From Chimonanthus salicifolius (lineage: Eukaryota; Streptophyta; Magnoliopsida; Laurales; Calycanthaceae), in the NCBI GenBank assembly GCA_013350335.1, contig CM023540.1:23167175-23231174 (forward strand): a DNA stretch of 64,000 nucleotides, read 5' to 3'. This document shows positions 1-12,608 of this stretch, piece by piece. The notes below the pieces were generated by a model. It was given only the letters and a program-made list of their open reading frames with translations, did no database searches and was not told where the DNA came from. The stretch's first letter is position 1. Every line of letters begins with the position of its first letter. The translations under genes and the position numbers were made by a program.

Positions 1-119
1 TGCTTTTTAGGATTTAACTTATATAGGATAGATACATATTTATAGTGTACATATATATTTACATTATAAAGGATATTATCTAAATGGTAAACGGACTAGA
101 AAGTCTAATGGATTTTGAG

Positions 120-277
120 CAGGGTTACAAATCTCGGCCGATATACATTATATCTGCTGTACTTGCGAGATATTGGCCAATATGGCCGAGATCTCAATAC
201 ACATTTAAACAACCGATATTTTAAAAAAAAAATTAGGAGGGAGATATCGGCCGGTATCAGCGATTTTTGGACCACTG
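120..277. mobile_element. hAT-type MITE (CGGCCGAT family), copy 1
   Basis: Short non-autonomous element with no coding capacity. It opens with CAGGGTTACAAA and closes with an inverted version ending CACTG, and it is filled with CGGCCGATAT palindromes. It is flanked by near-identical 8-bp duplications (ATTTTGAG at 112-119, GTTTTGAG at 278-285). An 8-bp duplication with CAG...CTG ends is typical of the hAT superfamily. It is related to 20056-20287 and to degraded copies near 25130 and 30270. Confidence 0.65.
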
Positions 278-285
278 GTTTTGAG

Positions 286-1840
286 CAAAAGCTTGAGCTC
301 ATCTATTTAGCTTGTATGTTCATATCCGTTGCTCAAGTCAGTTTCGGTGGGTCGTGGGCTGTATTTGCACAAAATGAACAACCCTAAGTATTGAGAAATA
401 TATCTACAGGAAAGAAATCAATTCTCAAATAAGTCAGTGCTCTCTCTCTCTCACATGAAAAAAATTATGATGGACGAATTAAAACTCTCTATTTTAAAGC
501 AAAATTTCTAAAATGATATAAATGCACATGATTTATTCTATAATTTTTTTATAGGGAAATCATGCGAAGCTAATTGAGTCATAAATGTTCTTATGCTTCA
601 ATTTAAATTATATAACATTTGACAACTCATGATTAACATGCTTTGGCTGTTTTTGAATCTTGGTTAATTGAATCTCCTATTTTAGATATTATTCTGAGAA
701 GCTCTGTATATGTACTCTTCCAAATAGGCCTTATTGCTATATGAAGCCGTCCATGAGAATTAAATATTGAAAACAAGTAAGAAGACTAGAAAAACAGTAG
801 TAGCCATAAATACTATCTCAATCAAAAGGGCAAAAAGCAATGTGTGAGTTATTAGTGACTATTTTTCAAGAATTAGGGCAATGGATTAATACTATTGTGG
901 CCTATTATTTCATAATTTCAACTTTTCAAGGGTGAAGATTTGGATAAGATATGTACTCTTTTGAGAACAAAAAAAAATGATCTAAATTCTTTTGGAGTTT
1001 GGGCTTAGATTCTTTTGGCTTTCAATAGTCAATTGAATCCTCTTTTTTAACTATCGAAACTATCCCTATAGACTAATATTTATTATTTTATGTTGGAGAT
1101 CGTTGAAAGAAGTAAAAATATTATTTCTGTTTAAAATACCATTCGAGATACGAGAATGGTGCATTAGTTGTTTCTATTGTTCTTGGTCAAATTAGAATAG
1201 GATAATAAATCTATTTAAATTGCTTCCCAAACTCTAAGCGAGACCCATCAAATTTGTAAAACTTGCAAAGGATACCAATCTATTCAAGAACCGATGATTT
1301 CTCTCTCTTTTCCAATTTACCCAAATTGTTTTTTTTTTAAATCTAGATATGACCCTCATTATTAATAGAAAAACTCTACCAACACACAAGTGTCTCGATT
1401 GTAAAAATGGATTTTTTTTTTTAAGGTTCACTTTGTTGGATCTAATGCAAAAAGATCATATAAATACCAGCATCTCTCTCCAAGGGCTGACACCTACCAA
1501 ACAAGGGACACCAACAACACTTGATTTCATTACAGCCTATCAGATCCCATGATGCCTGCATGTTGGACTATTCTTCATGAGATCTTCTTCGTTCAGGCGA
1601 TCCTCAGTGACCAGAGGCTTCAGGAATAGGAGAATGAAATCAATCCAAATCCTGGATTGGATGGGCCTGCCCTGCATTTTGCTAGATAGTCTGCCACTTG
1701 TTTGCTTTTTTGTTGCATACTTCTGAACTAATTTTTGAATCCAGAAGAGGGAATCCCCTTTGACAATCACAACTCCAACTTGGAGTCTATTTCACAGCTC
1801 AATACTCAATTGGTTTGAGATCTCCAGAGACTCTCATTCA
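286..1840. other. AT-rich intergenic, no gene seen
   Basis: Only short open frames occur here and none resembles a known family. The interval holds poly-A/T runs and a short CT run near 439. I see no intact element. Confidence 0.5.
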
Positions 1841-2240
1841 ACTAGTTGGGACTGTAAACGAATTTTACATTCGAAGTGTAGAGAGATATTTAGAGATTTA
1901 TAAAAGATTTGTGTCTTTTGAGATGAATATTAAATCTTAAGTCTTAACAAATGGTATCAGAGTTAGGTCATACATTACTTCATGTGAACTAAGGAGAGCC
2001 CAAGGTAGAAGGGATGACTGACTTGATTCGAGAGAAAATTGTTGGGACTGACAAACAAGTCTTACATTAAAAGTATAGAGCAAGATCTAAAAAATACCCA
2101 GATCCTAATACTCCTCTCAAAATTTCCTTCATGCCTAAAGTTTCTCATGACTTCTTTATCTACGGTACACTCAAAGGGGCTCCCCACATCGAGGACCCAT
2201 GGGATGCTCTAAAAGGCTATGGACACCTTGGTCATTAAAA
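1841..2240 (+). mobile_element. Degraded TRIM-like retrotransposon relic and SINE-like tail
   Basis: LTR-like sequence with a 'TTATAAAAGA' box is followed by TGGTATCAGAG at 1952, the usual priming site complementary to initiator tRNA-Met. A second LTR-like start follows from about 2040. Related relics with the same order occur at 21165, 28388 and 49880. The end (about 2175-2240) resembles the 3' part of the SINE at 45609 ('GACACCTTGGT' then A-rich). There is no coding capacity. Confidence 0.45.
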
Positions 2241-2266
2241 AAATTAGAAAAAAATGTTGAACAGAG

Positions 2267-2448
2267 GTAAAATCTATTAGGAGACAGGATAGAATAAAAT
2301 TCTCATTTTACCTCTACCTCTGTACTGATAACACGTTGTTCTACATGTATATGTTTTGTATATCGGTACACCGATACTTGATGAAAGATATACCGGTAGG
2401 CATAAAATGAGAATTTCACTCTATCCCATGTCTATTAGCAAATTTTAT
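2267..2448. mobile_element. Palindromic MITE, copy 1
   Basis: Almost the whole element is an inverted repeat. The outer arms read TAAAATCTATTAGGAGACA and, inverted, TAAAATTTGCTAATAGACA. Inner arms carry AAATTCTCATTTTACC and its inverted partner. A second copy lies at 61236-61438. The superfamily is not clear because I could not fix a target duplication. Confidence 0.55.
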
Positions 2449-3040
2449 CTATATTAAATTGGACGGAAAAAAAAATATATTAACATCAACATTTGCCAGG
2501 GTAAGGTCTTATTTCCCAGTTATCAACATACAATGACAGGAATAAGGTCTTTTGAAAGTGTTGACCTTAGTCCTCCATTCTTCAGTCCTCACATGATGCA
2601 AAGTGGCAACCATGTCACAAGAGAAATTATCCATTGTGAATCGATTTATTGTAAATTCGACAATTAATTTTTATTTCAGCTTATATTTACACTAAATTTC
2701 CCTCTCATGCTCATTATCATTTTATAAATTAGATTTATATCTAATTTCAACTTATTTTGAAATACACTCACTATTAAATTAAACTCAAGTTATATAGATG
2801 ATTAGAAATTTATAACTTTTTCAACAATACTTAGGACAACTTTTTCAATTTGAATCTTATCACACTTATCTATGCAAAAGTAGATCTTTCAAAGTGACTC
2901 ATTCCTATCTTTAAAAAGTAAAAATCTAATAAAAAATAGTAATGAGCTTAAAATCGACCAATTCACAATGGATAATTTAAGAAATAGTTCTTTCACGTTT
3001 TAAATTAGTTTTTACTTTGCATCCATAATATAATGATCAT
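2449..3040. other. AT-rich intergenic, no gene seen
   Basis: No recognisable element or gene. The motif TTGCATCCATAATATAATGAT near 3017 recurs, slightly changed, near 3411, so it brackets the repeat that follows. Confidence 0.4.
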
Positions 3041-3044
3041 GCAA

Positions 3045-3400
3045 AAATTAAGTTACAACAAAGCAAAATCTTATCATTCTAAAATTGGCTGGCCATTTAG
3101 ACACTATTTTTTTTCAGTCAGGAGACACTGTTTTTCCAAAAATAGTGTGAAATTACCATTTTGCCCTTCCATTTTTAATTTTCCGAATGAACATTCAGTT
3201 CATCTTTTCATTTGTTCGGGCGGTCTTCTCTATGTCGATTGTGGAGAGGGATTTTTAAACGAGGACGTTCTTGGTCGATTTCTATAACAAGGTATCAAAA
3301 TTCATTTACTTTGAATTTTATGAACTCCGGTATCGATTTTAAATGAAAAATATATAGTTTTGGATTTAAAAAATCATACATAAAGAATTAAGGAAAATAT
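3045..3400. repeat. Half copy of a foldback element
   Basis: About 350 bp that matches the left arm and its upstream flank at 4045-4390 in direct orientation. Shared landmarks are AAGCAAAATCTTATCATT, AATAGTGTGAAATTACCATT and TCAAAATTCATTTACTTTGA. The right arm is absent. An 84-residue open frame at 3033-3287 is only this repeat read through. Confidence 0.6.
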
Positions 3401-4044
3401 AGTTTTTACATTGCATACATAATATAATGATGATGCTGATGTCATTATTCACAAATGATTTGCAAAAATGTCTTAACTATGAAAAATCCTCGTTTATGTT
3501 TTATTTTTTAACATAGGTATCCTTACTCTAAATTGAAGGCAAGATAGACTAATCCCACAGGCATGTGTAAATCTCTCAATACATACACTGGATAAGTTGA
3601 TGAAGAGTAACTCCACAGGGAGTGTCCCACAGGAGTTTAAATGTGATTCAAATTTAAGATTTCTTTTTATGAGAGAAGTTTTTTGATCGCGAGACCAACT
3701 CTTTCTAAATTTATTAATACAGACTGTATAGGCAGCGCACTGAACAGAGTATTATATCCGCAAAATGAGCTTTTAATCCAAAAAAATAAAAGAATGGGAG
3801 GATTTTTGAAGAGTTAGAAAATGTTACTAGTTACTTTATTCTCTCTCAAACCCTTTAACCTTTAAATCAGACTCTCTCTTGCGTAGTTATTATTTTATGA
3901 GAGATGTATATCCTAATTTAAACTAATAAAATAGACCATTAAAGTAGAACTTCACGACAATTATCCAATTTATTTACGTATATTACATTAATAGCTTTAA
4001 TTTAGTTAAAGAAGATTATTGTATTAAATAAAATAAACTAAAGC

Positions 4045-4675
4045 AAAGATTAAGTTACAACGAAGCAAAATCTTATCATTTTAAAATTGGCTAGCCATAT
4101 AGACACCGCTTTTTTAGGCCAGTTTTTCTAAAAATAGTGTGAAATTACCATTTTGTCGTTCGATTTTTAATCTTCTGAATGAACATCCAGTTCATCTTTT
4201 CGTTCGGACCATCTTCTCTATGTGGGTTGTAGAGAGGAATTTTCAAATGAGGCCGTTTTTTGGCTGATTTATACAAACAATGTATCAAAATTCATTTACT
4301 TTGAATCTTATGAACTCCGGTATCAATTTTAAATAAAAAAGATATAGTTTTGGACTTAAAAAATCATACCTAAAAAATTAAGAAAAAATGTTCTTTTCTC
4401 TTAATTCTGTAGATACGATTTTTGAAGTACAAAATTATACTCTTTTCACTTTAAATCAGTCCCGAAGTTCATAAAATTCAGACTACATGAGTTTTGGTAC
4501 CTTGTTTGTAAAAATTGGTCGAGAAACCATCTCCCGTCAATTATAATCTTTCTGCATTTGACTCAGATTTTCATACGAGACAATTTCACATAATTTTTTA
4601 AAAAATGGTGTCTCTGGATAAAAAAAAAATGCGCTGTCTGAATAGCTAGTCTTAAATTCTCTCCACACAATTCGC
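4045..4675. mobile_element. Foldback element with about 290-bp arms
   Basis: The left arm (from about 4081, GGCTAGCCATATAGACACC) pairs with a diverged inverted arm that ends near 4672 (GTCTGAATAGCTAG). The arms meet near 4390 with almost no loop. It has no coding capacity. Target duplications were not recognised. The arms differ by many substitutions, so it is old. Confidence 0.55.
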
Positions 4676-5334
4676 ATGTATCGGAAACAAAAAAAAAAAA
4701 ATTGAATTCAAAGTAAATGATGCATGCTGTCATGCTGATGTAGGATATTTTTATTTTTATTTTTCACTGAAATCTCCAAGTTGACAGGTCCAATTTTTAA
4801 AATGATGGCAAAAGATTGGATATGATAGCTGCAATCTTTACATCATTCAGAGGAGATGGCATTGGCATGAACTGTCCCAATCTGCCTCATCATGGCCCCA
4901 CAAGCAATGGCATTGAATTGTTTTTATTGGGCCCCACTTGCATGAGAGAGAGAGAGATTGTAATATTTGGTGTGTTGCTGTAGTATTGTCGTTGCCTTTA
5001 TTATTTCAAAGGCTACGTCTCCTTCAAACCACTGCCTTTGCGTATTCACGTGCCACTCGTACCCCTTTCAAAACCATTCTTTCACACAAATAGAAAGCCC
5101 AACTCGTTCCTTCCCATGACAGGCACATAACCCCCTTTGTCTTCAACCCCAAATGGTATCTCTACCTCTGGACTCTTTCTCACGTGGGCCCTACATTGAG
5201 GTAATTCATTGCAGACTGTTCGTTTCATTAAAAAAAAAGATTTACTTTTTTATTTTTCTACCGAATATATTAACAGAAGATATTTCAAACATTTATTTTT
5301 GAAGTCGAAGTGTTCAGTTGTCGCAATCAATTAA
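4676..5334. other. Intergenic, no gene seen
   Basis: AT-rich with a short GAGAGAGAGAGA run near 4948 and a less AT-rich patch at 5000-5210. No long open frame and no recognised element. Confidence 0.4.
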
Positions 5335-5490
5335 TTTTTCGGGGTGTGTGAAAATCCCTAAATTCGTACACAATAGGTAAATATGTGGAGAGTTGTCTTT
5401 CATTAGAGTTACTAGGGTTAAACCCAAGATTTTAATCCTGAAGTCTTGTGTCTCAATCACTAAGCCAACTCGTTGGGGTTAAGATATTTC
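5335..5490 (-). mobile_element. tRNA-derived SINE-like relic
   Basis: Read on the minus strand it has an A-box-like GTTGGCTTAGTGATTGAG followed by a B-box-like GGGTTTAACCC at plausible spacing for a pol III promoter. The body then resembles other short dispersed copies. It has no tRNA fold. Confidence 0.35.
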
Positions 5491-5691
5491 AAATATTTGT
5501 TAGTAATTTATTTATTAAACTTTAAAATTTAAATCATAACATATATATACAAAATGATTGTCCTTCCGAACTTAGCTCGTACACTAGATTTATAAGTGGT
5601 TTCTTGTATCTATAAGATTAGTCTTACCTCCAAATTAGAGTGAGAAGGAAAAAGAAAAGAAAATCTTAAGTGAAGTCGATAGATAGCGAAA

Positions 5692-6142
5692 GGCCAGCGA
5701 TCCTTCCACGCACACTTTGTGTTTTATACACACGAGTTTTACCGTGATGCCCATTTTGCCTTTCACCTGCCGTACCGAAAATATAAAACAATATGAATGT
5801 CAGAAATTGGCTCACCAATCAGTTCCCTTACTAGTTTTTGGCGAGCCGATTTACCGTTCACAGGTGATTCGGAGAGCCGATTTTATTGTTCACAGGCGAT
5901 TCGGAGGGCCGATTGTACTGTTCACAGGTGATTTAGAGAGCCGATTTTACTATTCACAGGTGATTCGGAGAGCCGATTGTACTGGTCACGAGTGATCCAG
6001 TGAGCCAATTTTACTCTTGGCAAGCCGATTTCTGACATTCCTATTGTTTTACATTTTCGATACGGCAGGTGAAGGGCAAAATGGGCACCACGGTAAAACC
6101 CGTGTCTGAATACACAAAGTGTTCGTGGGAGGATCGCTCACC
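5692..6142. mobile_element. MULE-type MITE with internal 32-bp tandem repeats
   Basis: Terminal inverted repeats of about 130 bp (GGCCAGCGATCC outward, GGTGAGCGATCC from the other side) share ACCGTG and the CATTTTGCC block. Flanks are 9-bp duplications ATAGCGAAA (5683-5691) and ATAACGAAA (6143-6151), as expected for Mutator-like elements. The core (5853-6012) has five tandem 32-bp units built on TTCACAGGTGATTCGGAGAG and GCCGATT. Related copies are at 19917-20515 and 52358-52568. The 92-residue frame inside is the repeat read through, not a gene. Confidence 0.75.
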
Positions 6143-6151
6143 ATAACGAAA

Positions 6152-8227
6152 GCAGTTGGAATCTTAAAAAATTGCTCCATATGGTAAATATTTTAGATCA
6201 AAGCCAATATTTTTATCATTTTTCCTCTCTTAAAATTTTATACTTTCGAATTGGATTTGAAATAAAAAAAAAATTAATTGGGATTTAGGTTGGATCAATT
6301 TTAAGACACATTGACTGTTGGGTTAAATCAAGCCATGCACATGCTAAAAATAATAGCTTTCAAGGCACATATTTAGGATGATTTCCATAGATTCGAAAAG
6401 GAAGTTTTAGATGCTCTCCTACCTTTAGATTTTTAAGAATTTATTTAGTCACTATCATTATCACCAACCATTTGTATCACATGAGAAGAATAATTTGTGT
6501 ACATAGAAAGTTCATAAGTGGTTTGTGATGTAATCACAGTCTCACGTAAACTCTTTCATTAAATTTTCCTCCAAAAGGAAAAATATAATCTAAAATCTTT
6601 CTTCCTCCTTGTCATGGAATAGATGGTGAGAAGCATAATTGTCGAACAAACAATGTTACAAAATAAATGTCGCTTTCTCTCAAAATAAACAACTTAGAGT
6701 GTTTTCACTATATATCTATTTATATCTAAGTATTTTTTAGCAATATTTTGACTTGTGAATGATTGAAAAGCTTCAATAGATCTTTTGAATATATCAAGCA
6801 AAATTTCAATCTATAAAATGTCTTTATATTACATATAGCTAAACAAAATCTGTTAAATAATAAAACATTTCATTTGGTACGAGCTCTTTCTTACCACAAA
6901 AAACTACAATAACGAAAAAGAAAAACACAAAGAAGAAAATTAACACTACAATATAAAGATTTACGTGATTCCCTTCTAATATGTCTATGAAGTTCAAACT
7001 GATCCACTATACTTAAAGGTAAAACAAAGAAGAGTCGACCCTTGTTATAGATTTTATATTTCTCACACAAAACAACCATATATACTTCTCTAATTAGGGT
7101 TTATATAAGACAACATGTGAAAATTACAAAATTATCCTCAAATAAAAAAATTAGCTCAGGATCTGCCTCCGTATCTCCAGATTGACAGTATATCTCTGAT
7201 GATTAAGTTTGACAGAGCCTAATAGAGAGCACAAAAAATGAGATATTCCTTTATCATTTTAAAGAATTCATTCTCAATAAAGAAGGAAAGAAAAGTTTAA
7301 TGGAAAAAAGAGAGGCTTTTATGGCTCACTAATATAATCCTCGTTCCGTTTTTCACAAAAAAATAAAGACAAAAACTTTACATTTTCTCTCCAAATTCAC
7401 CTATCAGTCAACATGAATTAAATCTAAAGATAATTTTTCCCCATTTCTAAGATTATATTTTCTGCAAAATTAATTCTGCCCAAGAAAGAGACAAACGAGT
7501 TCAAATAGAAAGGCATCATCACTTTTCTGTGAGGTGTGAGAGAGGACAAGTTTCCTATCCATTTCAGGATTTCAGTGTGAAGTATGGTCGTGCATAAAGT
7601 TAGGGTTATTTAATCCTCCTTTTCAACATCACTCCATATTTTCACTAGAGAAAGACTTTTATCATATCATTTAGAAAATTCACCACAAAGGAAGGTAAAA
7701 AGCAAAGGCTCACACTGCATCCAAGTTGAGCTAAAAGCTAACAGCATCAGAGGAAAACCTGCAGCATGAACATGATGGGGGCAATCAGGTCCTTCCTGCT
7801 CACTGGCCCATACCAACTTCGCTTGGTTCCAACAATGCCATACACCCTCTGAATTTAAAGGGTGTGAATAATATCCTTTTTTATTTTTTAATAAAATTTT
7901 CCAACCAGAGATTTTCACCCACTGTAAGAGTCATTCACTCAATGCGTCAAAAGCTTCACCTCATCCAAATTGATCAAAGAAAATTTGTAAACCATTCAAC
8001 AATACATTACTTTTTTTCTACATTAATTTTGTTATTTTCTATTTTAGATTATACAAATTCAGTTGTAGATTGACATTTCAGAGAACCCAAAGGGGTTGCA
8101 GTGATGTCTGGTAATGAGAGTCCACTGCACTCAAAAGGGTTAGGAGAGTTACCTAGTGTGAAAGGCTCGTAGATGCCTGCTCAGTGACCTAAACACCTTA
8201 GGAAAAAAAGAAGATAGTTTGAATGCC

Positions 8228-8275
<48 letters not shown>

Positions 8276-9908
8276 TTTTCATGATGAAGGTAGTCTCATC
8301 TTTATTTGGACATAGGACATTTTGACTCGTCTAGTCCTTAACGCATGAGCAAACCTCCTAATCCCATATACACCGAGTAAGCACTACAGAGAGCAGCACA
8401 GGAGGAGAGCTTCTCCAACCCCCTCTTGAGTTACTGTACATTATATTATTATAGGGACATTTTGATTACAATCCGAAAATGCCGGTATTTATGAATCATA
8501 AATAGGAAAATGAGTTGTTATGTCTTGATGGCGTTGGCGTTGGTCATGAAAATGTACATCAGCCAATGGATAGAGATCTTAATCTGTTAATGTGAACTGT
8601 GGTATTTTAGAAATTGATTAAGAATAATAACATTAAATAAAAATATAAAAAATATAAAAAGTCAAGTTTATGCATATGTTTATACTGAAAAATAATGAAA
8701 GTTTTGATGACAATGACCATGATAAATAAATATGAAATATGCTTCAACCATTATATCAACTTATGTGATATACCCACATCTCTGAATTTTTTTTCTTTTC
8801 ATTTTCATACTCATGGATGGATCCAAAATTTTAAAGAGAAATGGTAACGTTCTAGCCACCCTAATTGCCTATCCCTTAGCCGTCACCACGCAGTTATCCA
8901 GACCATAAATCCAGTAGGAGCCAGTCTAGATATGCTACCTGCAAATTTTGGATCAAATGGTCTTCAAAACCCAAATTTCTGTATGAAATATGATAAGAAA
9001 TAACAATCTTCAACACCTTGTATGACATAAATGGTCCACGAAGATTATTGAGTAATGAACATAAGATCACCATAAAAAGGATAACTGGGTGATAGATTTA
9101 CAAGGCGAAAGGCTGAGAAAAGTGGGTAAAAATTACAGAATGGATTTAGGTTTCGTACCCGTTAAATTGTAAGGTTGCTTACCACCCAAAACTGAGCTTC
9201 TGTACAAGCACAAGAACCCTAATCCATCCTACCCTAAACCCATGTCTTCCCACATGCAACTCTCAGTGAGACAAGAGATCATTCAATTGTTGAAGTTCCA
9301 TCTTGTGACCGCCAAAGTAGTAATTATTCCCATTTATGAAAGCCAGACACATTAAAACCCATGTCTTTCTAGAGTAGAACCCATCATAGAAGGAGGGTGA
9401 AGAAATGAAAATCAATTTATCACAAAGATAGCCATTTCTTTCATGTATCATCAAGATAAGCTTTGACATTTACTTTCGACAGATTATTATTTTACATTGA
9501 CCCACTGCCAAAGAAACAAAATTGATTTTTGGTTAAAGAAATTCATGTTTACTGATATCCAACGTTACAATAGTACTAAACTACTAACTAGTAGAGCAAA
9601 TCTGTTTTTCTTTTAAATAAATTTAAAAAAAAAAACTCATCTGAAAGGCCACCCATGTTGCAATAATTTCTCATTCACAACGCCATCTATATCTACATTT
9701 CCAAATGAGAGAAAATTTTCAGAACCAAACTCTCTCTCCCTCTTTCTCTAACATGAATCTCACTAATAAACACTAAAAGCAGCAACAGGAAGAACCCATC
9801 AGCGATGGAGGTTCAAAAAAGAAAAAAAAAACAGATGGGTGTTTTTTAACTTTTTAATCAGTTGATGACACTGGAAAAAAAGAGGAGGAGAGGAAGAAGT
9901 GAAGGAAA
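6152..9908. other. Long intergenic stretch, no gene seen
   Basis: AT-rich sequence with scattered short frames that match no family I know. It contains the (AT)n microsatellite at 8234-8272. The last few hundred bases before 9909 are probably the 3' UTR and downstream region of the ZF-HD gene. Confidence 0.45.
8234..8272. repeat. (AT)n microsatellite
   Basis: Uninterrupted AT dinucleotide run followed by a T run. No gene context. Confidence 0.9.
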
Positions 9909-10407
9909 CTACTGGGTTAGAGATGAAGAAGCAATGACAGCATTGTTGGAGATGGAAGAAGCAGAAGCGGGAGTGGAAGAAGAGGTCTTGTGGTTATGCA
10001 TCCAGACCTTGAAAACCTGCCTGCTCACTCCTATCTCTCTGCAGAAGCCTTCTATATCTTCTTCTTGCTCCTTCCTCTGTATCCTCCACCCTATCTTCTC
10101 AGCAAAACTCAACATCCTCTCCTTCTGCTTCCGCCGAGAATTTGGTCCGGATCCGCTTCCTGCCGCTCCGGTCCGAGTCTTGTGACTCGAAGGAGGCGAT
10201 GCGGCCGAACCCGAACCCGGTCGGCATGGGCTCGATGCCACCCCCGAGTAGGATCTTGCGGTGAAAATTGCGGTGGCAACCGCATGCGGCGCACTGGAGG
10301 CCGTCGGGAGTGAATTCGCCGCACCCGTCGGTGGCGTAGCTGCCGAGGCTGGCGGCATGGTTCCTCAGGCACTCTCTGTAGGCCTCTCTAGGGCTGCCTG
10401 ACTCCAT
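9909..10407 (-). CDS. ZHD: ZF-HD homeobox protein, frameshifted between the two domains
   Basis: Plant-specific transcription factor. ATG at 10407 opens a frame with the ZF-HD dimerisation zinc finger at residues 10-51 ([34 protein letters not shown]). A basic linker follows and the homeodomain begins at about residue 83 ([11 protein letters not shown]). The frame then stops at 10099. The rest of the homeodomain ([16 protein letters not shown], then [14 protein letters not shown]) continues in the next frame to a TAG at 9909. Dropping one A from the AA at 10129-10130 joins them as GAG CAG, the usual A-E-Q-K, giving about 165 aa. No intron is present, as usual for this family. The body is far more GC-rich than its surroundings. 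As written, the product would be a 102-aa protein resembling mini zinc fingers (MIF). Sequencing error or a recent mutation are the alternatives. Confidence 0.85.
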
Positions 10408-10583
10408 TTCTTCTTCTCCATCTTCCCTCTGTCCCCATCTTCCCCTCCTTCATATACCATCTCCATGTTCCCCCTTTCAACCTGCAATTACATATTTACC
10501 CCTAACAGTTTACCAAATTACATATTTCTGGAGCTCGCCATTAGAACTAAGAACTCTTTTAACACTCTATTAGTCTGTTCTGA

Positions 10584-10591
10584 TTATATAA
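10584..10591 (-). promoter_or_regulatory. Candidate TATA box of the ZF-HD gene
   Basis: TATATAAT on the minus strand about 180 bases upstream of the ATG. A closer GGTATATG at about 10452-10458 would leave a very short 5' UTR. Position only; no transcript evidence. Confidence 0.3.
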
Positions 10592-10599
10592 AAACAAAA

Positions 10600-11850
10600 G
10601 TCGAAGCTGAGATGACTGTGACTCGGTTTAATTGTAAAAATATATCTTAATTTAACACAGAACCACCTTAAAAAATAAACTAAACATAGTCAATATCATG
10701 CTTCTAAAATGAAGTTTTCATTTACAATTTTTTTATCTACTTAATTTAAATAAATAAAACTAGCCGTTAACATTGAGAGATTTATTTCAATTATTTATTT
10801 TAATATTGATGGCCTTACAAATTTTCACATTAACAAAAATGTTTTTGATTTCATATAGCTAACGAACTCCATATCATTGTCAAAAATTATTTAATTAACT
10901 TGAGTCACAAGAGTCTTTAGTTCATATTATATAACTAATTCTTAAAAATTAGTTAAATAGATTAATAAATAGAGGAGTTTGTCATTGATTAGTGAATCAT
11001 CATTTCTTCATGTAAGTAATCCTTCGAAGAAATAGGAAATATTAACATTTGAAGATCAATAATAATTAATACTTTATGAAGCTAAGAAGTGGTAAGTATT
11101 AAAAGTAATGGAATAATTATTTCTTAAGCTCATTAGAACTTAGATTGATATGGTAAGATGAGTGGGAGCTCGATAAATTAAGATGATTGATTGGGAGTTA
11201 TGAAGGCCATAATTTACTATAGTTCAATTTAAATGAAATTGTCTAGTAGATTAGCACTTGAATGTTTATGGTGCCATTTTTCACCAATTTTACAAATTAA
11301 TTAATTTTTTTTAATCAACTCATAAAATTAAGAAGATAAGATAAAATTAATCTTTGCCTGTCATCTACATGTGTAGTAACTAGTAAGTTATGCATCCGTT
11401 TGGATCCTCTTTATCATTATTGGCCTATCTAACCAGTCCACGAAGTCATCACAGTAACATATCAATCACTCATTTTAAATCATCGAACAATATAAATTGA
11501 TTGTGAAAGATATTTTTTGCTAAAAATAGAGATTCTACCATGCAACCGAGATTTTTTGAAATCCTTTCAAGTGAAACTTTTTTAAGCTCTTTTTCTACTT
11601 ACAATAAATATTAATGCGATGTTTTTAATATATACAATCAATTCTCTGCGAAAAATATGAAAAAAATATTAAATTTACTCTCACATGACATATTATATAA
11701 TTGACATATTTTCTAATTGTCAAAATTATAAATATTGAAAAAATATGGTCTACACTTCATATTTTTCGAATCTAGTTGAGATGTGAAGCTTCTGAATAAT
11801 ATCATATATTCGTGCAATCAGTTTTACGTCCAATAAAATACCATATGTAA
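10600..11850. other. AT-rich intergenic, nothing recognised
   Basis: Promoter-distal region upstream of the ZF-HD gene. No open frame of note and no recognised element. Confidence 0.45.
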
Positions 11851-11854
11851 CTAG

Positions 11855-12200
11855 GGCAATCCCACATCAGAAATGTTCTAAAAAGATCTTGGGTTTATAA
11901 GAGGGTGGAAAACTATGTGAGTGGCTAGTCCTTTTGAGTATGGATCTGATTCATCACAATTTAGTATCAAAGCAAACTAAGGCACTTTCATAATTTCGTG
12001 TGGGAGTGAGACTCTCTCTGACGTGTGGACCCTACATAAAAGAGATATAAGTCTCCTGGTGATGGCGCTAGGGATTGGATTAGAGAGACTTTAATGAGGG
12101 CAATCCCACATCGAAAATGTCTCGAAAAGATCTTGGGTTTATAAGAAAGGCGTAAAACCTTAGAACCAACTAGTCCTTTTGAACGTGGATTCGACCCATG
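11855..12200 (+). mobile_element. TRIM-like retrotransposon relic
   Basis: Two LTR-like copies about 240 bases apart (near 11857 and 12097) share GGCAATCCCACATC, AAAGATCTTGGGTTTATAAG and CTAGTCCTTTTGA. Between them, just after copy 1, is TTAGTATCAAAGCAAA, a decayed form of the tRNA-Met priming site TGGTATCAGAGC. The internal part is only about 130 bases and non-coding, which defines a TRIM. Confidence 0.55.
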
Positions 12201-12571
12201 ATGGACGAATTATTAAAAGTAAAAAAGCCTAACATCTCTCAGAAAAAAAATGACACCTTTGCCAACACTATGACAATAAGTCCAGTAGCAGCAAATACTT
12301 GTGTTTTGATGGGTTGTACAGGCCATGGATGCCAGAACATGTGACAAGAATCTTCTTGGTTGGACGTACCTAACCCTTTTGGATCAATGGCAACTGAGTA
12401 AAAAGAAGTTCAATAAGAAGCTTGTATGGCCCATCTGGGGCTTGAAAATTTGATGGCCATATAATGGATGATTCTGATCACTCAATTTCTATTTCTTTTT
12501 GGGTTGTCTAATTAATTATATATAGTGGATTTCTTCTAATTTGATAATCTACTCATGATTTGGTGAATTTC

Positions 12572-12608
<37 letters not shown>

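Noticed and set aside
5717..5995. A 92-residue frame with repeated peptides
   Set aside because: It is the 32-bp tandem core of a MITE read through.
9862..10313. Plus-strand open frames of about 107 residues opposite the ZF-HD gene
   Set aside because: They are shadows of a GC-rich gene on the minus strand and resemble nothing.
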